From assembly GCA_031772625.1 (NCBI GenBank), contig CM062805.1:801937592-802001591 (forward strand): a stretch of 64,000 bases of DNA, given 5' to 3'. Positions 57,415-64,000 of this stretch are shown one piece after another. The stretch's first letter is position 1. Every line of letters starts with the position of its first letter. Both the position numbers and the translations under genes were made by a program. This stretch comes from Pinus tabuliformis (taxonomy: Eukaryota > Streptophyta > Pinopsida > Pinales > Pinaceae). Below the pieces are notes generated by a model. The model worked only from the letters and a program-made list of their open reading frames with translations. It had not been told where the DNA came from and searched no databases.

Positions 57415-58439
57415 TTTTGGCTTAGGGGGCCCTGACCTTGGTTTAGAGTTAGCTGCACCAACCAACAAAACCCTACACTACTTGCCGTTTTGGCAATAAC
57501 CCGCATAATGTATGCTGCAGCCTCACTCGAAGCAGTATGGGGGGATGCAAGAACCAAGTTTTTGCATCCAGATATTAGTGTGATGTCTTACAACACCTCA
57601 GATCTGCCTTCACGCAAATTGATACACTCTTAGGGAACATTGCTACAACTATGTTAAAGCAACCTTCAGACCTTCATGAAGGTCTACGATTAGTCCTTGC
57701 AGACCTCTAACAGTCAATTCACCTACTTACCTGCATTAGAGAGAAATTCTAAATTAGTGTTCACACAGATTTACTTAAGTCATTAGTAAACATAAGGGAA
57801 ATCACCAGAGTCTTCACGAAAGTATTTAAACATGTATTTCATACATCATTAAGACTTATTCAAGAGAATCACTTAACATTCAATCAATATTTCATAAACA
57901 AATCATTCATCAACATTATATACATTAACAGAGATAAACAAAATACTCAGGAATTCTTCAAAAAAACTGTCTTTATTGATCTTCAATTCATGGTTACAAA
58001 ATCAAACTACCCTGTGCACACAGTTGTAGGGGTCTGTGCACTCAGCTTCCGACTCTTCCTAGGCCTCTGTGCACTCAGTTGCGGAGCCTTTCTTTCCCAA
58101 TCTATGCGTAGGAAGCAGATCCTTCCTGCCCTAGCTCCTATCCTAGACCCTTCAATCAACCCAAATCTCTATCTTTTCTTCATCTTTCTCTTCTTAGTCT
58201 AAGTATTCTTTTCCCTTCACTAAGACTCCCTATTTATAGACTTTTCATACAATGTCATGGTCCGCAGACCATGAGTGAATATCAAAATCGACTCAAAACT
58301 TTACATAAAACAAGGGGTAAGCCCATTTGATTCCTATTCATCTACGCGGTCTGCATCCACAAATCACAGAGACTTTACATTATTTACAAAAATATATCAA
58401 AAGTTGGGTTATATTAACCAAGAACTAACCCTGGGGGCC
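57415..58439 (-). repeat. Lone LTR of the T5 family, cut by T6
   Basis: The sequence aligns with the T5 LTRs: TTTTGGCTTAGGGGGCCCTGACC at one side, AGCAGTATGGGGGGATG in the middle and the triple hairpin at 58010-58086. No primer site or gag adjoins its inner side. The outer end (…CCAACA) is missing where the T6 LTR begins, so T6 probably inserted at or near it. Confidence 0.7.
58010..58086 (-). repeat. Triple hairpin in the lone LTR
   Basis: The stems are CCCTGT/GTAGGG, GTCTGT/TCCGAC (two mismatches) and CTCTGT/GCGGAG, with loops gcacacagtt, gcactcagct and gcactcagtt. The stem bases differ from both T5 LTRs but mostly still pair. Confidence 0.65.
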
Positions 58440-60653
58440 TGATGAGCCCCAAAAATGGACAATTATTTGGGCTCATTCAACCTCCTAATTTGACTTAATC
58501 CACCATTCTCATTAGTTTATTGCATGTTTTTGATTATATTTATGTTAATAGAGTGAATTTGGTTAGTCATTATGCCAACAAGTCTAATGGGTGCTTTGTG
58601 TAGCCTTTTTGGTCAACTTGGACACAAAATTGAAGGTCTTAATGATCACTTGGCAGCCAAATTCGTGGGAGAACAAGCTAGAGGATTTGTAGGAAGGTGT
58701 CCCCTTCATTTATGGGCCCTTACCTCGAATTCTCCACCATCAGCTCGGAGTTCAAGGGCCACCGAATCAATCAACACAAGGGCAGCCAAGCAAGTCAAGT
58801 AGGACTGCTGTTAACTCCAAGTTTTGGGCAGCCGAGTCCCTAAATTCTAGGAGGACTGTTGGGTCCTCAAATTGTATAAATAAGAAGGCTTAGGGCCTCA
58901 TTTTGGTTAGCCAGTGTAGCCAGTGTAGCCAGTGGATGTTAGCTAGTTAGCCAGTAGATAGTAGCTAGTGGTTAGTCATTTTGTAGCCATTAGTTAGCTA
59001 GTTTGTAGTTTGATTTCTATGCAATAGATTAGCTTTGCTTTCAGCTCATGTTCAAGTTCTTCTTGTCAACAGTTTTGATGTAACTCTTCATTTCTTGATC
59101 AATAAAGATGAATCCAGCTTTGCACCAGCTCTAAATCTCTCTTAGGAGGCTGTAGCTCTTGGGGTTGGGCCCATCTCAAGCGCCCAATACCTCCTTTGTT
59201 TATCTTTATGTGTTTGATGTGTTCTTAAAATAAAATATGCTATTTAGATTTAGATCTTGCTTCGTTATTTAGATTTCTTTTGATGGTTAAAGTAGCTGTT
59301 TATGTTTAGAATATATTGGTAGGATAATAATAGGAAAAAGCTCCAAAAAAGGGTCAGCAAACGCTTTTGGTTTCACCTCTTCCTTATTGGATCAGGGGCT
59401 GGAGTTGAAGTAACCATGCTGTCCCAAACAAGAACACTTTCTTTGCTTCACCATGCAATCATTAGTGTTTGAATCTCGTTCATAGAACTTGATATCAGTT
59501 TGGATGCATGCTTAGGTTCATGATCACTTAGTTTCATATTTTTTTCACATGGTTTCACTGCAAATAAACTTCTGTTCATTTCCTTTTGCTGTTAGGTCAG
59601 ACTAGAGTGAAGTAACTAGGTCATAGGTTTTATAACTAGATCTTTGTTTTCTTGCATGTCTTTGTTTGTTCAGTTTGAAAAACCACTTGCAGAGTACCTG
59701 TTATCCTTCCTTACCTCCCATACTCCATCCAACCTACCTGCTTCATCCTTCACTTATAAACCTTACCTTACATTTGCCTCATCCGCTTACTTTTCCATGA
59801 TTCTCATCTTCTTGTGCAACATCGCTTCATCCATCCTTGAACAAATCCAATCGCTCCTTAGCCTCATCCACCAAGTCCTGGACCTCTTCACACCCCTATT
59901 TCACCTTCATACTCATTCCTCCATCTTTTTCCCTCCATCCATGCTCCAAAATCCCATTTCGAAACATCCTGTAGAAGAATTACAGAACATCCTATAGAAA
60001 TCCTAAACATCCTGTAGAACCCCTGCAGACTTCCTGTAGAAGCTCATAAACATTGTTTCTTGGCAGCCAAACTTTGTGAGACTCTCTGGAAGGGTGTTAG
60101 GGACCCCTTAGACCCTCTCTGAACCTTCCCAACCTTTCCCAAGCATTTCTCCTCCTTGATCCACCTCTGCACAGTCAAAAATAGTTAAAAGCACATGCAT
60201 GATAATTCCAACAACTTAATCAAAAATACAAAAAGATGTTTCCTTCAGATAGTGATAACTTAGACACATGCATTTTACCTTCCTAGAAGTAATGGCATCT
60301 CTTTCAGTAGTTTGCATGCTCTCCTTTGCGTCAGTAGGACTAGCTGGTAGAATTAGGGTTTGCTAGGGTTTGCGTTTCTTTTTTGTCTTTCGGTTTGTTT
60401 TCGCAATTAGATTAGCTTCCTTCGAGTTAGCTTTCATCCATCAATTAAAAATCTTCTTCTAAGAGCTCATAGAAGTTGGCTTAAGCTCCTAGCGGACTTG
60501 TGCCAGCTGACCAAGTGACAGCTGCGGCAAGAGCTAGTACTTGTGCATACAGCACCGTCACTTCCAAGTTTGTTACGAACTACCGGGTTGATAAAATTAA
60601 AGAAGGGAGTTCCAGGAGTTGTAGCATTATTGCTACAATACTGGGGCTCACCA
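58440..60653 (+). repeat. 5' LTR of T6
   Basis: It runs from TGATGAGCC to GCTCACCA, about 2.2 kb. A TATA-like TTGTATAAATAAG lies near 58873. Tandem AGCCAGTGT units and TAGCTAG words follow at 58911-59005. A cluster of palindromic CATCCTGTAGAA words lies at 59965-60045. Confidence 0.85.
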
Positions 60654-60659
60654 TCTTTT

Positions 60660-60677
60660 TGGCGCCGTTGCCAGGGA
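60660..60677 (+). other. Primer binding site of T6
   Basis: TGGCGCCGTTGCCAGGGA lies six bases after the LTR. It differs from the plant tRNA-Asp 3' complement at one position. Confidence 0.9.
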
Positions 60678-60734
60678 AGCGTCAGAGTATTGGTGATTGC
60701 CGCTTTTCTTCTATTTTCTACTACAACCTTCTGC

Positions 60735-60990
60735 TAAGTAGTTTATTTCATTTCCATTATGCAATTTCATTTATGCAAAAGTAGATTAGCATTTCTTGCT
60801 TTCATAGATTAGCATTTCAATTCCGCAATTTCATTTCTGCAAGCGTAGATTAGCATTTCAATTCTGCACGCGTAGACTAGCATTTCATTCCTGCAATTTC
60901 ATTTGAGCAAAATAGATTAGTCCTTTCCTGCTTTCATTTCAATTCCGCATTTTCATTTTAGCAAGATAGTTAGTTGCAGTTCAATTTTTT
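60735..60990 (+). repeat. Leader tandem repeats of T6
   Basis: Five or more copies of a unit of type TAGATTAGCATTTCAATTCYGCA with a variable tail follow one another. The T4 leader (25640-25820, minus) contains similar ATTTCAATTCTGCAA words. Confidence 0.7.
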
Positions 60991-61046
60991 CAGTTTTGCA
61001 TGTAGAAGTAGAAAAAAACAAAAATCAACCAAAAAGATTTCATTTC

Positions 61047-62528
61047 ATGCCTTGTAGGAGTAGAGATAATTTAGAAAAATATTTGCACAACACCCCCCAC
61101 TTCTTCACACAGCCAGCCTTCGCTCTTCTTCGATGGTTGTGACTAAGAAGAACCCCTGGGTGGACATCAAGGCATATTTAAAGAACCTCTAGGGGAGAAG
61201 AAGAAGGAACCATTCCTCTGGAGCAAATGCCTACAAGCAGAAATGTTGGGAGCAGTCCCTTATCCAAAGATGAATTTGAAAATCAGATCGAAGGTTTCAA
61301 GAGTGATATGAGGCAGTTTCTTTCCATTCAACTGGATACCTTGCGGATCCAAAAGAAGCAAGAAGAAGCCAAGAGGGTTTTGGTCATCTTTTGTCCTAGG
61401 TGCACTAGAAAGCATCCTAGGAACGAATGTCCAATGCACTCCCTAGAAGTGTGTTTCATCTGTGAAGAATACCATCCTATAGATCAGTGCCCTTCCTTAC
61501 CCAGAATCAAAGCTGCATATCAGAGAGCCAAAGGAGCCGCTAAATCACTCTATTATATGAACCAAAGGAGGCCGCATGGACCTATACCTTACCAGGAGGA
61601 ACTGCAAGGGACACCCGAGACCTATTATGACCCTTATCAAGCCACCTTCATGCCTTCTTGGGGTCCCCCTGCTCACCCTTCCTGGTTCACACCTCCTCCT
61701 TATTCCTTCACAGATCCATACTATGCCCAACCAACTGCTCATTCGTTTCACTCTTATGCTCAGCCGCAACCTCAGTGGAATGAACCTTATCAGGGGTGGA
61801 GGCCCTAGTACAACTCTCATCCCGCTCATTTTCCTCCACCACCTGCTCATCCACAACCATCGCCTCTTCCTCCACCAAGGCAACCCCAAATTCCTACCCA
61901 ACCACAATGCCATCCATCTCCATCTCAATTTCACACCTCCACTCAACTACCCGTACCATTTCCAAAACCACACAATGGAGCAGCTCAACCCCATTGCAAA
62001 TCTGAGGCACAACATATCCAAACAACTCCTCTTGAGCCCAATGATCTTCACCAAAGCTCAGGAAGAGTGTTTCAAAGCAGAGATTATATTGACAACATTG
62101 AAGGACCAAAAGCAAAAGAAGATTCCAAAGAGGAGATCAAAGAACCATGGGCTGCAGTTGATGAAGAGAAGAGATCAGAATCAGAGATCGAGAGAGTTCC
62201 CTCATGGTTACCATCAAATCTTCCATGTATTCAAGAGAAAGATCAACAAAAAGAGGAAGATCAGAAGGTCATGATAGAAGGTGACATGAAGAATGATCCA
62301 GATCAGCAAAAGGACCAAGGATATCAAAGCTATATTGAGACATGGTTCCAGATAGTCACTAAGTTGCAGCAGTACTCTCTTCCTCAGCTATGTTTGATCC
62401 CTTCAAGGTCAGATCATTTGGTCTCTGAGATCTGGATACCTATCAAAGCATGCATTTCGAGCCTTCACATCATTTTTTATCTAATCTCGATGCGCACATG
62501 GCTCCATTGGAATTATTCTTATACTTGA
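61047..62528 (+). pseudogene. gag remnant of T6: nucleocapsid without capsid
   Basis: The ATG at 61047 opens MPCRSRDNLEKYLHNTP, matching the T4 gag start; a stop and frameshift follow. The main frame (61227-62528) goes at once to the nucleocapsid part with two intact knuckles, CPRCTRKHPRNEC and CFICEEYHPIDQC, then a Tyr/Pro-rich tail (WGPPAHPSW, FTPPPYSFTDPYY) and a Glu/Lys-rich end. One TAG at 61806-61808 breaks it; there is no further stop until 62528. The capsid domain present in T4 (LTTEDPDTF, HWFMGL) is absent. It may act in trans on RNA, but that is speculation. Confidence 0.8.
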
Positions 62529-62630
62529 GAACGATTTTGTTTTTCAAGTAGGGTAGGGTAGAAAAAAGAAAAAAAAGAAAAAAGAGAAAAAAGAAAAAGG
62601 AAAAAAAATTGAAAAAAGAGGAAAATAGAA

Positions 62631-62811
62631 ATCTAAGGTGAAAACCTCCTCGGAGGCGCCTTAGATTGGCTCATTGATTGAAAACCTCCATGAGGCGGTC
62701 AATGGGTTGGAAAAAAAGAGAAAAGAGAATAAGATCTCTGGGTGAAAACCTCCCTTGGAGGCGCCCAGGGTAGGCAATTAGGGTGAAAACCTCCATGAGG
62801 CGCCCTAGTTG
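62631..62811 (+). repeat. Four-hairpin array of T6
   Basis: Each unit is arm, AAAA, CCTC, 2-4 bases, GAGG, arm. The arms are ATCTAAGGTG/CGCCTTAGAT (62631-62666), CTCATTGATTG/CGGTCAATGGG (62670-62706), CTCTGGGTG/CGCCCAGGG (62736-62770) and CAATTAGGGTG/CGCCCTAGTTG (62775-62811). Allowing G-T pairs all four arms pair over 9-11 bp. Spacers are A/G-rich. Confidence 0.85.
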
Positions 62812-62870
62812 TTTTTCAAAAAAAAAAAGAGAAAAAGAAAAAGAAAAATAAAACTAATTCCATTGGCTAA

Positions 62871-62876
62871 TTGCAG
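62871..62876 (+). promoter_or_regulatory. Possible 3' splice site of T6
   Basis: AACTAATTCC (branch-point like) is followed by GGCTAATTGCAG/GTTGC. The exon side, GTTGCAAGAAGGAC, matches GTCATCAAGAAGGAT in T4. Confidence 0.35.
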
Positions 62877-63347
62877 GTTGCAAGAAGGACGTTTCATGAC
62901 AGGAGGAGCACTCAAATCAAGGTTAAAGGAATTTTTCTTGTGCCTTCTATAGGAAGCTTTGTATTTCTACAGGAAACATCCTGTAGAACCTTTGGACGAA
63001 CCAAATTCAAGTCTAAAATGGAATCTGATGATGGGAATCTATTGATTAGGCCTACAAGCACTTGTGTGTCCATCCCTTGCCTTTCTCCATCATTTTTTCC
63101 ACCTCATTGTGCTTCTACAGGAACTTCCTGTAGAAATTGTGGGAAACTAGACATGGATTCCAAAAAGTGGTTTGGCGAACATTGTAGCTTCCTCAAGGGT
63201 TCAGAAGCCCTCATGCAATCTTCCAACTACTCCTCCATCATCTCCATACCTGCATCACAGCCCAAGCTCAGTTTTCCCTTCCATGCAAACACATGCAAAG
63301 TGCCTTGAAGTAAAAAGACATAGAACAAAATTTGTTTTTGCCATAAC
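62877..63347 (+). other. T6 region after the hairpin array
   Basis: A 145-codon open frame crosses this region but resembles nothing in T4 ORF3. Two perfect palindromes occur: CTACAGGA/TCCTGTAG with a 4-base loop near 62968 and CTACAGGAACTTCCTGTAG near 63115. I regard it as untranslated. Confidence 0.45.
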
Positions 63348-63760
63348 TTGAGAACCATGCATCCATTTGACAAACCGTTTTATGGGGAATTGCACAAGGT
63401 TGATGGCAACATGCCTGAGCAGTTCCATGCAATTCCGGTGCACAGTTTCCAAGAAATCAGCCTCCATCACCATCAGCCATTTTTGCATTTTCTCCATATC
63501 CGTGCATCTGTTTCAAAACCTGTTTCATGGGGATATGCATGTGAGTGATGGTAACCTAACCAAGCAGTTTCAGCCGATTCCGATGCACGGTTTCCGAGAA
63601 ATTGAGCTCTAAAATCTTCAGCCATTTTCCATTTTTCTCGAAATCCGTGCATCCATTGATCACGATTTTGCTATGGGAGATGCATAATGATTGTAGAAAC
63701 ATGCTCAGCAAGTTTCAGATCGATCCGCTTTGTCGTTTGGGAGAAATGGCGAAAACAAGT
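63348..63760 (+). repeat. Three degenerate tandem units of T6
   Basis: Units of about 110-160 bases follow the pattern CCGTGCATC..TTGA, then ATGGGGATATGCA, then ATG..AACATGC..AGCAGTTTCA, then ATTCCGRTGCACGGTTTCCGAGAAAT. They start near 63354, 63500 and 63644. Confidence 0.6.
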
Positions 63761-64000
63761 TCTGGTTTTGTGACCATGCAGCAGCAGCAGCTTGAAGGTG
63801 CAGATCTGAACGTGGAAACAATGGCATGCAGCTCAGATCCAGCCAGAGGACACCTGCACAAGGAAAAGCAATAAAAAATCATCAGCCAAGCCCTCATGCA
63901 ATCAAAGGATCCAAGCATGCAGCAGCAGAATCAGAGCATGCAACAGCAAAAATCTTCACAAGCAGCCATTCGACTTCCAGGTACGTGACTGAAACTAATT

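Larger units (their letters stand above)
58440..64000 (+). mobile_element. Element T6: non-autonomous relative of T4 (5' part)
   Basis: It begins with an LTR homologous to the T4 LTR (TGATGAGCC, then AATTATWTGGGC and CACCTCC-type words), a perfect tRNA-Asp type primer site, and a gag remnant whose nucleocapsid part matches T4. Capsid, protease, RT, RNase H and integrase are missing; the hairpin array that follows pol in T4 comes directly after the gag tail. The element runs out of the window, so the 3' half and 3' LTR are not seen. Confidence 0.85.

Noticed and set aside
60735..60990. Regular repeats considered as a CRISPR array
   Set aside because: Units are degenerate with no conserved palindromic repeat and spacer layout, and the location is a retroelement leader in a plant genome.
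61576..62274. 232-codon plus-strand frame and the minus frame 61545-61946 inside T6
   Set aside because: Both overlap the T6 nucleocapsid frame, which has two zinc knuckles and a T4 homologue; these are shadows with biased composition.
62871..63308. 145-codon plus-strand frame after the T6 hairpin array
   Set aside because: No similarity to T4 ORF3 or any known domain; it contains two perfect palindromes and looks untranslated.

Overview
The window is plant nuclear DNA built almost entirely from LTR retrotransposons of the Ty3/gypsy (Metaviridae) type. I found no intact host gene, no rRNA and no CRISPR array. The pol domains are plant OTA-type (Ogre/Tat/Athila), including an archaeal-type second RNase H that is known from plant Tat elements. 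Heavy nesting and decay point to a large, repeat-rich seed-plant genome. A gymnosperm is possible, but the sequence does not prove it. All coding frames carry stops or frameshifts and are annotated as pseudogenes. Translations were made by eye.

Layout. (1) 1-5772, plus: 3' part of a Tat element (T1), with integrase tail, second RNase H, an antisense extra ORF with a possible intron, a long 3' UTR and a 3' LTR. (2) 5922-13048, minus: an element (T3) cut off at its 3' end beside an (AT)n tract; its 5' LTR, primer site, leader repeats, gag, protease, RT-RNase H and integrase remain. (3) 13849-28011, minus: a full-length element (T4) with 2.1-kb LTRs, gag-pol, a four-hairpin array and a large extra ORF3. 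(4) 29615-30604 plus 52449-54790: one unknown degenerate plus-strand reading frame split by element T5. (5) 30605-52448, minus: T5, with LTRs, a multi-zinc-knuckle gag and protease, an extra ORF, but no reverse transcriptase or integrase. (6) 32278-44798, plus: T2, a young Tat element nested inside T5 with near-identical LTRs and a single gag-pol frame broken only by point stops. (7) 57415-58439: a lone LTR of the T5 family. (8) 58440-64000, plus: the 5' part of T6, a T4 relative with capsid and all visible pol deleted but nucleocapsid and hairpin array kept.

The order of events follows from nesting: the unknown ORF is oldest, T5 inserted into it (near-matching target duplication gtatt/atatt), then T2 inserted into T5 (tacaa/tacga).

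The most interesting signal is structural. Three unrelated non-coding parts (the post-pol region of T4/T6, the LTR of the T5 family, and the 3' UTR of T1/T2) each contain an array of short hairpins. In each array the loop or inner part is conserved while the stem sequences change in compensating pairs. Such covariation suggests selection on RNA or single-strand DNA structure, and I know of no description of these arrays.
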